A DNA stretch of 32,375 bases from Acidimicrobiia bacterium (GCA_024637275.1 JAGXFS010000100.1:1-32375); one strand, 5' to 3'; shown: positions 13,769 to 22,485, counted from the first letter of the stretch. Notes: generated by a model not told the origin, from the sequence alone. A program made the numbers and translations.

Positions 13769-15145
13769 TCAGCCGCCGCTAATTGATGCGAGGTAGTCCG
13801 TCACAAGCGCAGCGTGGGCGGCCCTGAGATCCGCCGTAAGCAGGTTCACTTTGCCACCGTTCGAGAAGAGTTCGTCGAATTGGTCTGGCGCATTGGTCTC
13901 GACCCATTGTCGGTAGGCAGCCACCCCGGGTCCGTTGACAAGGTCGAAGCCGGGCGGTGTACCTTCCGAGAACTCAATGCTCCAGATGTACCCGTCGGCT
14001 CCGTTCCATACCGTCTCGAACGGGTCGCTGACGGTGCCCGGCACGAGTCCGGGCATTGACCGTTCGGTACACCGAACCAGGGTGTAGCTCACCACGTTGC
14101 AGTCCACTTCGGCGGCTGAGCCGGTGACCTCAGAGAACCACGCAGCCTCTGCGTCCGTGCCAGACGTATAGCCAGCGCTCGGGTGGAAGAGGGCCTCATA
14201 GCCATCGACGTCCCCGGCGACGAATCGCTGTCTGAACACGGACACCACGTCTGCCAATGGCATGTCCGCCGGAAGCGCTAGCTCGGAACGAGGCCCGACA
14301 CTTACGAGGTACATGGCGATAAATCCCTGGTGTGCCGTTCTCGCGTCTTCGGTATCGACCTTGATCGCCGATCCGTTCGAAAACAGGTCGGGGAAGGCGT
14401 CGGGGAACCGGGCCTCAAGCCAGTCTCGGTACTCGGGAACTCCCGGTCCATCAATGGGATCACCCAGGGCCGGTTCGGGTAATCCATCGGGGAATTCCAC
14501 GGTGTAGATGTACCCCTCGGCTCCGGTCCACAACGTGGTGTACTCGTCGGTGCTGACCGTGGGGTCGAGGCCCGAAGTCCCAAGTTCGGTGCAGCTGACC
14601 TGGGTGGTCGAGAGCGCGACACAGTTCCGTTCTGTGGTCGTGCCAGTTGTGGCAGCAAACCAGGATCCGTCTGCGTTCGACCCACGTACATAGCCGTTTT
14701 CTGGGTGAAATAGAGCTTCAAACCCTTCAACGTCACCTCGGTCGGATCGCTCCTGGAACGCCGCCACGACCTCCAGCAGTGGGGTGTCTGCCGGGAGTGC
14801 ACGCGCATCTCGCTCAGCCGGTGCCGGTACTACGGGCGTCGTGATCGCCGGCTGGTCGACTGGCGTCAAATCGTTCCCGAATGACCCGCTGATAGCCGCG
14901 ATACCCACAACCACAAGGATCGCTGTGGCGACGGCTAGCGCCACCAGCGGCCCGCGCCGTCTGGTGGGAGGGCCGGGGAGTTCGGTTTCGGTCTCGTAAA
15001 TTAGATTGCTGCTCATTGCCATCTTCCTCTCGTCGATGCGATAACGAAGGGCGGACGATGACACGGCACCTGGCGGGAACGAGTCCATCGACGGGACTGC
15101 GTTAGCGGACTTGATCCGTTCCACGGTTCTCTGTGCATTTGTCAT
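13769..15145 (-). CDS. Membrane partner (anti-sigma-like) of the ECF sigma factor, duplicated outside domain
   Basis: A 458-residue single-pass membrane protein. The cytoplasmic part (1-64) includes VERIKSANAVPSMDSFPPGAVSSSALRYRIDERK, resembling the short 'RAANPVP...' segments of membrane proteins encoded next to actinobacterial ECF sigma factors. A membrane helix follows (about 65-88). Outside are two homologous modules of about 165 residues (117-283 and 291-455), each beginning LPADxPLxxVVxxFxxR, with GDVxGxEALFHPxxGY, a conserved Cys pair (C175/C185; C349/C359), a GAxGYIxxxEF strand and DxxxDLFSNG. They may be NTF2/SnoaL-like, which is inference. The gene overlaps the sigma gene by 4 nt and has AAAGGAGAGG before its ATG, so it is probably made in step with the sigma factor. 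No zinc-binding anti-sigma motif is seen. Sigma inhibition with outside signal sensing is likely but unproven. Confidence 0.65.
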   Translation of the reverse strand: MTNAQRTVERIKSANAVPSMDSFPPGAVSSSALRYRIDERKMAMSSNLIYETETELPGPPTRRRGPLVALAVATAILVVVGIAAISGSFGNDLTPVDQPAITTPVVPAPAERDARALPADTPLLEVVAAFQERSDRGDVEGFEALFHPENGYVRGSNADGSWFAATTGTTTERNCVALSTTQVSCTELGTSGLDPTVSTDEYTTLWTGAEGYIYTVEFPDGLPEPALGDPIDGPGVPEYRDWLEARFPDAFPDLFSNGSAIKVDTEDARTAHQGFIAMYLVSVGPRSELALPADMPLADVVSVFRQRFVAGDVDGYEALFHPSAGYTSGTDAEAAWFSEVTGSAAEVDCNVVSYTLVRCTERSMPGLVPGTVSDPFETVWNGADGYIWSIEFSEGTPPGFDLVNGPGVAAYRQWVETNAPDQFDELFSNGGKVNLLTADLRAAHAALVTDYLASISGG

Positions 15146-15705
15146 AGCGTCGCCTCTCCTTTCTCGGCCGAGAAGGGACCGCTCGTTGCGGCATATTGAC
15201 CGCCATTCAGGGCTTTGGACAGTTTCCTGATAGCTCGGGTGTAGCGACCTTCGACGGCTCTCGGGGTGATGCCGAGGATTCTCGCGACCGAGTCGTTCGG
15301 CAAGTCTTCCCAGATCTTGAGTCGAACCAGTTCTTGGTCTGCGCTCCGTAGTGAGTTAATGGCGGCCAACACTTCTAAGTGCTCCTCGGATCGTATGACC
15401 ACCGCATCGGGGCCGTCGGGTGGTGACGACGCCAGGGCACCGGTCCTCGCCGTGAGACGCAAGGAGCGTCGTCCGCTCCTTTTCCAATTGCGCACCACAT
15501 TGCGGGCGACCCCGTAGAGCCATGGCAACGCCTCGTCTCCTCCAGGTATCTGTTCCGACCGACGGAAAGCGATAAGAAAAATCTCAGAGGCAGCTTCATT
15601 GGCATCCTCCACCGGGAGTCTGCGGAGGCAATATGCATGAAGTGCGCGATGGTGCGTGTCGAATAGCGCTTCGAACTGTTCAGTTGTGATTGAACCGCTC
15701 GACAC
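15142..15705 (-). CDS. ECF-type RNA polymerase sigma factor
   Basis: A 187-residue sigma-70 family factor with only regions 2 and 4. Region 2 runs from FEALFDTHHRALHAYCLRR through EAASEIFLIAFRR to LPWLYGVARNVVRNWKR (DNA melting and -10 recognition). Region 4 runs from AINSLRSADQELVRLKIWEDL to VARILGITPRAVEGRYTRAIRKLSKAL (helix-turn-helix for the -35). I chose GTG 15705 because GGAGAG lies 4 nt before it. The frame is open to an ATG at 15801, but that would add a Lys/Arg-rich 32-residue stretch encoded by a palindrome. The membrane partner gene follows with a 4-nt overlap, the usual sigma/anti-sigma order. The long concentric inverted repeat just upstream may regulate this unit. Confidence 0.9.
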   Translation of the reverse strand: MSSGSITTEQFEALFDTHHRALHAYCLRRLPVEDANEAASEIFLIAFRRSEQIPGGDEALPWLYGVARNVVRNWKRSGRRSLRLTARTGALASSPPDGPDAVVIRSEEHLEVLAAINSLRSADQELVRLKIWEDLPNDSVARILGITPRAVEGRYTRAIRKLSKALNGGQYAATSGPFSAEKGEATL

Positions 15706-15709
15706 TGTT

Positions 15710-15715
15710 CTCTCC
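15710..15715 (-). promoter_or_regulatory. Ribosome-binding site that fixes the sigma factor start
   Basis: GGAGAG on the minus strand, 4 nt before GTG 15705. The alternative ATG at 15801 has no such site. Confidence 0.55.
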
Positions 15716-15737
15716 ACTTGTTCGTCCTGCAACCTAC

Positions 15738-15801
15738 ATGTCCGGATGCGACGCCAACCCCCGACTTTTTTCTTTTGGGGGTTCTGCGCGGGTCCGGACA
15801 T
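15738..15801. promoter_or_regulatory. Concentric double inverted repeat upstream of the sigma factor
   Basis: Outer arms ATGTCCGGA (15738-15746) and TCCGGACAT (15793-15801) and inner arms AACCCCC (15756-15762) and GGGGGTT (15777-15783) are both perfect and share the same centre (15769.5). Each side has a 9-nt unpaired spacer, and the 14-nt middle is T-rich on the plus strand. It lies 33 nt before the chosen sigma start. It could be a leader hairpin, a double operator or both. It is not an ordinary terminator because the T-run is in the loop. Confidence 0.55.
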
Positions 15802-15850
15802 ACACGGGTGCCACGATCGGGCACGGGGAGGGACTGCCCCACAGGAGGTG

Positions 15851-15875
15851 AGGTCTCGGGCAGAGCCCGGGGCCT
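15851..15875. terminator. Hairpin behind the lipid operon, probable terminator
   Basis: An 11-bp stem with a 3-nt loop (AGGTCTCGGGC / GCCCGGGGCCT) begins 31 nt after the stop of the alpha/beta hydrolase gene. On the minus strand nine pairs are Watson-Crick and two are mismatched; on the plus strand the two are G-U and CTTTTG follows. It most likely ends the hydrolase transcript ahead of the sigma unit. Confidence 0.45.
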
Positions 15876-15905
15876 CGCTTTTGCTTGAAGCTGATGCGAC
15901 CGGTC

Positions 15906-16661
15906 CTACGCGCTGAGCCGGGTGACTTGGGAGATGACTCGCTGATACGGAGCGGGTGCCTCAAATCGTGACCACGCACCGATGGGTTGCGCCAGACGGT
16001 CAGCAATGATGTAGGCGACAGCAGGATTGAAGCCCATGCCAATGTGGCTGCCGGTAACTCGCAGGTTTTCTGCGTTGGGCGCATCACGGACCAGGCACGT
16101 TTCCCAATGGACCACCCCGTCGGCGCGGGTATGAACTGCCGTCACCGGCACTTCGAGCGGATCACCGTCATCAAGCAGCGGATGGCCCGGGGTGTGAAAG
16201 GCGCCGAGCCGATCAAACAGACCCTGGGCGTTGCTGGCCTGGCGTACCTCCTTCCGCACTGGCGTTCCGAGCGTCACCACGACTCGGACCTGGTCAGCTG
16301 TGCTGGCGGCCATCTGGCGAGCGTAGATCCCTCCCAGGCTCCAACCGATGATCGAAACAGGTTGGCTGGCCGAGGCGGCCAGGCGATCAAGAAGTTGGGG
16401 CATGTCGCGGGTCACGCGCTCGGTTGGCCCGACGTTGCGTCCCAAACCCCAGCCGTGAGTGTCGTAGCCCAGTGACACAAGGAGGCGCCGTAGCGGGATC
16501 GTGGACCGATCGGTGGCCATGAACCCGGGGAGTACGAGCACACTGTGCGGCTCTCCGACCGGCAGCCGGGATCGAAACGGAAGGAGTCCCACCGAGGTTG
16601 CGAACTCGCCACCGGCGCGGATCGGTTCGGTGACCGCGCTTAGCAACGAAGGCTTCTTCAC
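15906..16661 (-). CDS. Alpha/beta hydrolase, lipase/esterase-like
   Basis: A 251-residue serine hydrolase. The nucleophile elbow is GWSLGG (106-111; Ser108), with likely Asp181 in AVHTRADGVVHWE and His206 in TGSHIGMG completing the triad. VLVLPGFMATDRST (42-54) would form the oxyanion-hole region. The pattern is like actinobacterial lipases and PGAP1-like hydrolases. There is no clear signal peptide, so it should be cytoplasmic or membrane-associated. Its ATG overlaps the stop of the WS/DGAT gene by 4 nt, so the two are translationally coupled. In that setting, turnover or editing of wax esters, triacylglycerols or acyl-CoA products is a reasonable inference, but the substrate is not shown by the sequence. 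Confidence 0.82.
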   Translation of the reverse strand: MKKPSLLSAVTEPIRAGGEFATSVGLLPFRSRLPVGEPHSVLVLPGFMATDRSTIPLRRLLVSLGYDTHGWGLGRNVGPTERVTRDMPQLLDRLAASASQPVSIIGWSLGGIYARQMAASTADQVRVVVTLGTPVRKEVRQASNAQGLFDRLGAFHTPGHPLLDDGDPLEVPVTAVHTRADGVVHWETCLVRDAPNAENLRVTGSHIGMGFNPAVAYIIADRLAQPIGAWSRFEAPAPYQRVISQVTRLSA

Positions 16662-18085
16662 GCCAGTAGCTCTTTTAGCGTCGCGACCTCGTCTTCGATG
16701 TAGCCCATGATGTTCCAGATGTCGGGGACGAGATCACGGTCTCCTACCAACCCAAAGCACAGTTTGCCCAAATAGCTGTGCAACGTGATGTTGAGGGCGG
16801 CGCCGTCGATGATGGCTGAAACGGGGAAGTGGCCCTCCAATTCTGCTCCGGCGAAGTAAAGCGGGAAGTCGGGGCCCGGGATGTTCGAAATCACCAGGTT
16901 GAAAGGGGTGACCCGACCCGCCCGGCCGTTGCGGAACACCAGTTGTGCCGCGCGGGCAGCCACTGCCGGAGGAGCGAACTGGGCGAAGTCCTGCAGGAGG
17001 GTTGCCGGGGTGGCACTGTGCGTATCTTTGGCTATCAGCATGGTGTCGTGGACAAAATGCAGGCGCTCGACCGGATCGGCTATCTGGGTGCCAATCGGGG
17101 CAATCATGGCTGACACCCGGTTGCCGATCACGCCTTCCTCGGTGTCGGATCGGATAGAAATGGGAATCATGGCTTGCAGGGAACGCTCGGGGAGTTCATC
17201 TCGTTGGAGGATCCACTTTCGGACCGCACCCGCAGAGACGGAGACGATGACGTCGTTTACCGTGACGCCTGCCCCATTCTTGATCGCTTTCACGTCATCG
17301 AGTTGTACGACGCCCATGGCGAAGCGACGGTGCGGGGTGATGGGACGATTCAAGATGGTGCGGGGAGCCACCAGGGTCGGCCGCGACATGACTGCGTCCC
17401 GGTCTCTGCCCAACCCGACCAGGGCTGGCAGGCTCGACAGCGGTTTCAAGCCAGGGATCGACCTGGCGAATTCGTATCCGACGCGAATGGCCTTGGCTGG
17501 GCTGATCATGGTCGACAAAGTGCTTCGAGCCATGAGTTCCAGTTGGCTTGGAACCCGATCCCGTTTGGGTTCCGTGACGGATGATCCTTCATCGCTGGCT
17601 GGGGCTGATGGGTAAGCGTCGAGCAGAATCGTGAGGATTTCAGCGCCTGAGACTCCGTCGATCGCCGCGTGATGGATCTTCGTATATGTGGCCACGCGGC
17701 CACCCTCGAGGCCTTCGATGACGTAGAGCTCCCAGAGCGGTTTGGCCCGATCCAGAGGTCGCTCGTGGATACGAGCGACGAGTGTACTGAGGGATTTCCA
17801 GTCGCCGGGGGGAGGGACGCCGATATGGCGAAGGTGAAAATCGAGATCGAAGTCGGGGTCCTCGATCCAGTATGGGTGATCGAGGTCGAAGGGAACGGTA
17901 ACCAGCCGACGTCGAAACGGGGGTAACAGGGGGAGGCGTTCCTCAAGCACCTGGCGGATGGATTCAAAGCCCCACCCCTCAGGGGCAGTAGAAGGATCAA
18001 CAATGACGATGCCGCCAACGTGGCCCTGTTGGACGGGCGTCTCCATATTCAGGAAGCCGGCATCAATGCCGGTCAGTTGCTGCAT
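16658..18085 (-). CDS. Wax ester synthase / diacylglycerol acyltransferase (WS/DGAT)
   Basis: Transfers fatty acyl groups from acyl-CoA to diacylglycerol or fatty alcohol, making triacylglycerol or wax ester for storage. The 475-residue length is typical. The catalytic motif HHxxxDG is intact as HHAAIDG (138-144). PLWELYVIEGL (116-126), VTVNDVIVSVSAGAVRKW, and NLVISNIPGPDFPLYFAGAEL near the C terminus are further family blocks. The N terminus MQQLTGIDAGFLNMETP is also the normal one, so the start is secure; AAGG lies 8 nt before it. The enzyme normally works at the cytoplasmic membrane. Upstream on the same strand, 45 nt away, is an Arg-rich microprotein gene; downstream is a coupled alpha/beta hydrolase. 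The three probably form one operon. Confidence 0.94.
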   Translation of the reverse strand: MQQLTGIDAGFLNMETPVQQGHVGGIVIVDPSTAPEGWGFESIRQVLEERLPLLPPFRRRLVTVPFDLDHPYWIEDPDFDLDFHLRHIGVPPPGDWKSLSTLVARIHERPLDRAKPLWELYVIEGLEGGRVATYTKIHHAAIDGVSGAEILTILLDAYPSAPASDEGSSVTEPKRDRVPSQLELMARSTLSTMISPAKAIRVGYEFARSIPGLKPLSSLPALVGLGRDRDAVMSRPTLVAPRTILNRPITPHRRFAMGVVQLDDVKAIKNGAGVTVNDVIVSVSAGAVRKWILQRDELPERSLQAMIPISIRSDTEEGVIGNRVSAMIAPIGTQIADPVERLHFVHDTMLIAKDTHSATPATLLQDFAQFAPPAVAARAAQLVFRNGRAGRVTPFNLVISNIPGPDFPLYFAGAELEGHFPVSAIIDGAALNITLHSYLGKLCFGLVGDRDLVPDIWNIMGYIEDEVATLKELLA

Positions 18086-18130
18086 GAGCGAGACCTTACT
18101 TCCCGGATAGTGGGGAAACGGGTCAGGTCA

Positions 18131-18298
18131 TCACGCCTGGCGACGTTCACCCTTACGGCGGTCACCCTTACGGCGCTCGCCCATACGCTTTTCGACGTCC
18201 TCGGACGGTGGCTCAATTTGGCTGCGCCGCTCGCCTTTGCGGCGTTCGTCGGTGCGGCGGCGACTCCTGCGACGGTCTTCTTTTGGTCCTTCTCGCAT
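18131..18298 (-). CDS. Arg-rich 55-residue microprotein with RRKG repeats
   Basis: A 55-residue frame that heads the lipid operon. It starts MREGPKEDRRRSRRRTDERR and carries three ERRKG/DRRKG-type units: ERRKGERR near residues 18-25 and ERRKGDRRKGERR at 41-53. About a third of the residues are Arg, balanced by Glu and Asp, with almost no hydrophobic residues. It is probably disordered or a single highly charged helix that could bind nucleic acid or acidic membrane surfaces; this is inference. GAGGG lies 8 nt before the ATG, which supports translation. WS/DGAT follows after 45 nt. The unit-length repeat is also seen in the DNA (15-nt steps). I do not recognise a named family. It is short enough to be missed by most gene finders. 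Confidence 0.55.
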   Translation of the reverse strand: MREGPKEDRRRSRRRTDERRKGERRSQIEPPSEDVEKRMGERRKGDRRKGERRQA

Positions 18299-18545
18299 CT
18301 ACCTGTCCCTCACTCAGATGGCTTCCGGCTGGCTAGTCGGTCGGCGTAGGTCGGTGACTGGAAGGATACAGCGTGGTTTGTGAAGAATCAGGAACATTGG
18401 GATGAGCAAAGACGTCGTCTGCGGGAACGGGTGGAGCCGCTCGTCGGGTATGTGGGCGTCCCGCCGAAGATTAGGAACGGTGCGGCGCGGTTAGCCTGAG
18501 GCTCGTTGGGTGTCGGAGGGCACACCGACCACTGACGACTTTGAT

Positions 18546-18550
18546 GGAGG
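18546..18550 (+). promoter_or_regulatory. Ribosome-binding site of the class V aminotransferase
   Basis: GGAGG 4 nt before ATG 18555; it favours this start over the in-frame GTG at 18510. Confidence 0.55.
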
Positions 18551-18554
18551 ATGT

Positions 18555-19682
18555 ATGCCGGGACTACTACCCGATGTTGACCCGGACGGATTGCTTGAAT
18601 ACTCGGTCGTGTACACGGATCGGGCCGTGAACCATATGTCACAGTCGTTCCAGCTGGCGATGAGGGATATTTCAGCAACCTTGAAGTCGGTATATAACGC
18701 CCGATCAGTGGCTGTCGTGCCGGGCAGCGGCACATTCGGCATGGAAGCGGTCGCCCGTCAGTTCGCCAACGGCGAACACTGTATGGTCGTTCGGAATGGC
18801 TGGTTCAGTTACCGATGGACCCAGATTCTTGAGGCAGGCTCGATATCGGCTTCCCACACCGTACTCAAAGCTCGTCCGACTGAGGAAGGCCCCCAGGCTT
18901 TCTACGCACCGGCTCCGATCGAACTCGTCGAGGAAACCATCGCCGCCGAGCGACCCACAGTCGTGTTCGCCCCGCACGTTGAAACCTCGGCCGGGATGAT
19001 CCTGCCCGATGACTACATCCGTCGCCTGGCTGATGCCGTCCACGCGGTCGGAGGTCTATTCGTGCTCGATTGCATCGCTTCGGGTGCCATCTGGGTCGAC
19101 ATGGAAGAGCTGGGAGTGGACGTACTTTGTAGCGCTCCACAGAAGGGTTGGAGCGCATCGCCGTGTGCCGGCCTGGTCATGATGAATGAACGAGCTAGGA
19201 CCGCGATGGAATCGACCACTAGTTCGAGCTTCGCCTGTGATCTCAAAAAGTGGACCGAAATCATGGAGGCGTACGAACAGGGCGGCCACGCCTATCACGC
19301 CACCATGCCAACTGATGCCCTGATCGTGTTTCGGGACGCCATGGCTGAAGCAGAACTGTACGGATTCGACAAGGTCAAAACCGAACAGCAAGAACTCGGC
19401 GACCGGGTGCGGGCGCTCCTCGCCCAACACGGCTTCAAGAGCCTGGCCGCACCGGGCTTTGCCGCTCCTGGTGTCGTTGTTGCCTATACCGATGATCCTG
19501 ACATCAAGAACGGATCCAAATTCGCGGTGGCTGGAATTCAGATTGCGGCTGGCGTGCCTCTTGCCTGTGACGAGCCCGCCGACTTCTCGACTTTTCGGAT
19601 GGGTCTATTCGGACTCGACAAGCTGCACAACATTGAGCGCACTGTGGCGTTTCTCGAAGCCGCCCTCGGGCGCCTGTCCTAG
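18555..19682 (+). CDS. Class V PLP aminotransferase (alanine/serine-glyoxylate type)
   Basis: A 375-residue fold-type I PLP enzyme of the class V family that contains alanine-glyoxylate and serine-pyruvate aminotransferases. Marks are VVPGSGTFGMEAVARQF, which binds the cofactor phosphate; FAPHVETSAGMILPDDYI; VLDCIASG with the Asp that contacts the pyridine ring; and SAPQKGWSASP, whose Lys (residue 197 from this start) should form the Schiff base. If it uses glyoxylate, the product is glycine, which would fit its position: it ends 1 nt from the 3' end of the convergent gcvP gene. That link is inference from neighbourhood and family. The ATG is favoured by GGAGG just upstream; a GTG at 18510 would add 15 residues of no evident homology. 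The 256 nt to the divergent microprotein gene hold both promoters and no further gene that I can see. Confidence 0.85.
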   Translation: MPGLLPDVDPDGLLEYSVVYTDRAVNHMSQSFQLAMRDISATLKSVYNARSVAVVPGSGTFGMEAVARQFANGEHCMVVRNGWFSYRWTQILEAGSISASHTVLKARPTEEGPQAFYAPAPIELVEETIAAERPTVVFAPHVETSAGMILPDDYIRRLADAVHAVGGLFVLDCIASGAIWVDMEELGVDVLCSAPQKGWSASPCAGLVMMNERARTAMESTTSSSFACDLKKWTEIMEAYEQGGHAYHATMPTDALIVFRDAMAEAELYGFDKVKTEQQELGDRVRALLAQHGFKSLAAPGFAAPGVVVAYTDDPDIKNGSKFAVAGIQIAAGVPLACDEPADFSTFRMGLFGLDKLHNIERTVAFLEAALGRLS

Positions 19683-19683
19683 C

Positions 19684-22485
19684 TCACTTGTAGTCTTCGA
19701 TCGGTACGCAGGCACAGACCAGATTTCGATCGCCGTAGCCACCGTCGATTCGCGATACGGGCGGCCAGTACTTGCGGCCGGTGTGTGCCCATCCGGGGTA
19801 GGCACCCTGCATACGCGGATACGCTCGGTCCCAGTCCTCGCTCATCATGTCCCTTGCCGGGTGGGGTGCATGGCGCAGCACGGAATCTTCGACGGTAATC
19901 GAACCGGTTTCGACCTCGGCTATCTCTTTGCGAATCTGCAACATGGCGTCGATAAATCGGTCGAGTTCCTGCTTGGACTCGGATTCGGTCGGTTCGATCA
20001 TCAACGTCCCGGCCACCGGGAAGCTCATCGTCGGAGCATGGAAGCCGTAGTCAATGAGACGCTTGGCAACATCGTCGACCGTCACGCCCGAATCATGCGT
20101 GATGGGTCGGATGTCGATGATGCATTCATGGGCAACAAAGCCGTTGGTCCCCGTGTACAGAACCGGATAGGCAACCGACAGACGCTTGGCGATGTAGTTG
20201 GCGTTCAAAATGGCGATCTCCGTGGAACGTCGCAGACCAGCCTCGCCGAGCATATGGATGTAGACCCAGGGGACTGGCAAGACGCCCGCCGAACCGTAGG
20301 GCGCTGCCGACACCGGCCCCTGTTTCGTGCCGAGGTCCAGTTCCGGATGGCCGGGCAGGAATGTCGCTAGGTGGGCGCCGACCCCGATCGGGCCGATGCC
20401 GGGTCCGCCTCCGCCGTGTGGGATCGAGAAGGTCTTGTGGAGATTCAGGTGAGATACGTCGCCTCCAAACTTGCCTGGCTTGGCAAGGCCAACCAGGGCA
20501 TTGAGATTGGCACCGTCGATGTATACCTGCCCGCCATGGTCATGGACGATCCTGCACACTTCGCCGACCGTTTCCTCGAAAACCCCGTTGGTCGACGGAT
20601 AGGTAATCATGATGGCGGCCAGCGAATCCTCGTATTGCTTTGCTTTCGAGCGGAGATCCTTCATGTCGATCTCGCCCATCTCGGTGGTGCTCACGACGAC
20701 AACTTCCATACCGGCCATGACCGCCGAAGCAGGGTTGGTGCCGTGGGCGGAGGCGGGTATCAGACATACGTTGCGCTGGTCGTCGCCGCGGCTTCGGTGG
20801 TAGGCCTGAATGGCAAGGAGACCGGCAAACTCGCCCTGCGATCCTGCGTTGGGCTGGAGGCTGAAGGCGGCGTACCCGGTTATTGAGGAGAGCCATCCTT
20901 CGAGGTCGTGGATGATCTCCTGGTAGCCGGTCGTTTGGTCGCTCGGGGCGAAAGGATGCATGTAAGCGAACTCGGGCCAACTGATTGGTTCTAAGGCCGC
21001 AGTGGCGTTGAGTTTCATCGTGCACGAACCCAGCGGAATCATGGCGCGGTCAAGAGCGAGATCCTTGCTGGCGAGCATGTGCATATAACGCAACAGTTGC
21101 GTTTCGGAATGGTGGACGTTGAACACTGGATGAGTCAAGAAGTCGGTGGTGCGAGCCATGGAGTCGGGGATCCCGGACTTCCCGGCGGCGGCGAGTTCAA
21201 CGCCGAAGAGTTCGGCCAGGGTCTCGAGGGTCTTCTCGGATGTGACCTCATCGAAGCTCAATCCGACGGTCTGCGAATCCAGGTACCGCACGTTGATCCG
21301 GTTGGCCACGGCCTTGTCCATGAACGCACTGGCGCCTCCATCGACGGTGACTTCGAGCGTATCGAAAAACGTGTGATTCCGGACGACATGGCTTGATCCG
21401 GCCAGGCTCGTGGCGATGCGGGCGGCCTTGGAATGAACCGCGCTGGCGATGCCTGTGAGGCCGGACGGGCCGTGATATACGGCGTACATCGACGCGACGA
21501 CGGCGAGTAGCGCCTGGGCGGTACAGATATTCGACGTTGCCCGTTCGCGCCGGATGTGCTGTTCGCGGGTCTGGAGAGCGAGGCGGAGGGCCGGTCTGCC
21601 CTCCGTGTCTACTGATACGCCGACGAGTCGGCCCGGCATGGAACGCTTGAGAGCGTCGCTGACGGCCATGTACCCGGCGTGCGGACCTCCGAATCCAAGA
21701 GGAACTCCGAACCGCTGGGAGGATCCAACGACAACATCGGCTCCGTAGGTGCCGGGAGCTTCGATGAGAGTGAGCGCCAGAATGTCGGCTGCCACGCCGA
21801 CGGTCACTCCAGCAGTGTGCGCTGAGTCGATGATCTTCTTGAGGTCTGGTATTGCCCCTCGTTCTCCCGGATACTGCACCATCATGCCGAAGAAGCTGTC
21901 GTCGATCTCGGCGGGATCTCCGACGATCACTTCTAGGCCGAGCGGCGTCGCCCGTGTTTCCAGTACCGCAATGGTCTGGGGAAAACAGGCTCGGTCGACG
22001 AGGAAGCGATCACCCTTCTGCCCCTTGGTGGAGCGGTGGATCAAAGTCATTGCTTCGGCCGCAGCCGTGGCTTCGTCGAGGAGCGAAGCGTTGGCGAGGT
22101 CCATTCCGGTGAGGTCCGAGACCATCGTCTGAAAGTTCAGCAGAGCTTCGAGGCGGCCTTGCGAAATCTCCGGTTGGTAGGGCGTGTAGGCGGTGTACCA
22201 GGCGGGACTCTCGATGAGACGGCGGCGAATTACCGCGGGTGTGACGGTCGAGTAGTAACCCTGTCCGATGAGTGAAGACATCACCTCGTTCTGAGCGGCG
22301 ATACCTCGCAGCTTCTTGAGCACCCGCTCCTCGGAGAGGGCCTCAGGGGCGTCCATTGCCTCGTCGCGAATCGAAGCGGGAACCGTCTGGTCAATGAGGT
22401 CAGCAAGTGAGCGAACCCCGATCTGCTCGAGCATCTCTTCGACGTCCGAGTGGCGTGGTCCAATGTGTCGGTCTACGAATTCCAT
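19684..22485 (-). CDS. gcvP: Glycine dehydrogenase (decarboxylating), P protein
   Basis: The P protein of the glycine cleavage system: it decarboxylates glycine with PLP and passes the aminomethyl group to the lipoyl arm of the H protein. The 933 residues are the full-length fused form (both halves in one chain, as in E. coli). It starts [19 protein letters not shown], the classical opening. The PLP lysine is Lys684 in [16 protein letters not shown]. Other marks are [22 protein letters not shown] and [22 protein letters not shown]. The gene starts 5 nt after the gcvT stop, so the two form an operon under the upstream glycine riboswitch. gcvH and the lipoamide dehydrogenase gene are not in the window. 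The 3' end is convergent with the class V aminotransferase with a gap of one base, so no terminator can fit between them. Confidence 0.97.
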   Translation of the reverse strand: MEFVDRHIGPRHSDVEEMLEQIGVRSLADLIDQTVPASIRDEAMDAPEALSEERVLKKLRGIAAQNEVMSSLIGQGYYSTVTPAVIRRRLIESPAWYTAYTPYQPEISQGRLEALLNFQTMVSDLTGMDLANASLLDEATAAAEAMTLIHRSTKGQKGDRFLVDRACFPQTIAVLETRATPLGLEVIVGDPAEIDDSFFGMMVQYPGERGAIPDLKKIIDSAHTAGVTVGVAADILALTLIEAPGTYGADVVVGSSQRFGVPLGFGGPHAGYMAVSDALKRSMPGRLVGVSVDTEGRPALRLALQTREQHIRRERATSNICTAQALLAVVASMYAVYHGPSGLTGIASAVHSKAARIATSLAGSSHVVRNHTFFDTLEVTVDGGASAFMDKAVANRINVRYLDSQTVGLSFDEVTSEKTLETLAELFGVELAAAGKSGIPDSMARTTDFLTHPVFNVHHSETQLLRYMHMLASKDLALDRAMIPLGSCTMKLNATAALEPISWPEFAYMHPFAPSDQTTGYQEIIHDLEGWLSSITGYAAFSLQPNAGSQGEFAGLLAIQAYHRSRGDDQRNVCLIPASAHGTNPASAVMAGMEVVVVSTTEMGEIDMKDLRSKAKQYEDSLAAIMITYPSTNGVFEETVGEVCRIVHDHGGQVYIDGANLNALVGLAKPGKFGGDVSHLNLHKTFSIPHGGGGPGIGPIGVGAHLATFLPGHPELDLGTKQGPVSAAPYGSAGVLPVPWVYIHMLGEAGLRRSTEIAILNANYIAKRLSVAYPVLYTGTNGFVAHECIIDIRPITHDSGVTVDDVAKRLIDYGFHAPTMSFPVAGTLMIEPTESESKQELDRFIDAMLQIRKEIAEVETGSITVEDSVLRHAPHPARDMMSEDWDRAYPRMQGAYPGWAHTGRKYWPPVSRIDGGYGDRNLVCACVPIEDYK

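Noticed and set aside
15763-15776. T-rich run upstream of the sigma gene as a terminator tail
   Set aside because: The run lies inside the loop of the inverted repeat and not after the stem, so it does not fit a rho-independent terminator.
15706-15801. Sigma factor start at ATG 15801
   Set aside because: It would translate the concentric palindrome into a Lys/Arg-rich extension without homology and has no ribosome-binding site; GTG 15705 has GGAGAG.
16881-17615. A 244-codon plus-strand frame inside the WS/DGAT gene
   Set aside because: Antisense to conserved motifs of the acyltransferase, Ser/Arg/Thr-rich, no ribosome-binding site.
18020-18349. A 109-codon plus-strand frame with a hydrophobic middle
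   Set aside because: Its apparent membrane segment is the antisense of the Arg-rich microprotein (Arg codons read backwards give Ala, Thr and Leu). The minus-strand frame has the ribosome-binding site and repeat structure.
19459-20370. A 303-codon plus-strand frame across the ends of the class V aminotransferase and gcvP
   Set aside because: It joins a wrong-frame reading of one gene to an antisense reading of the other; no protein-like pattern.
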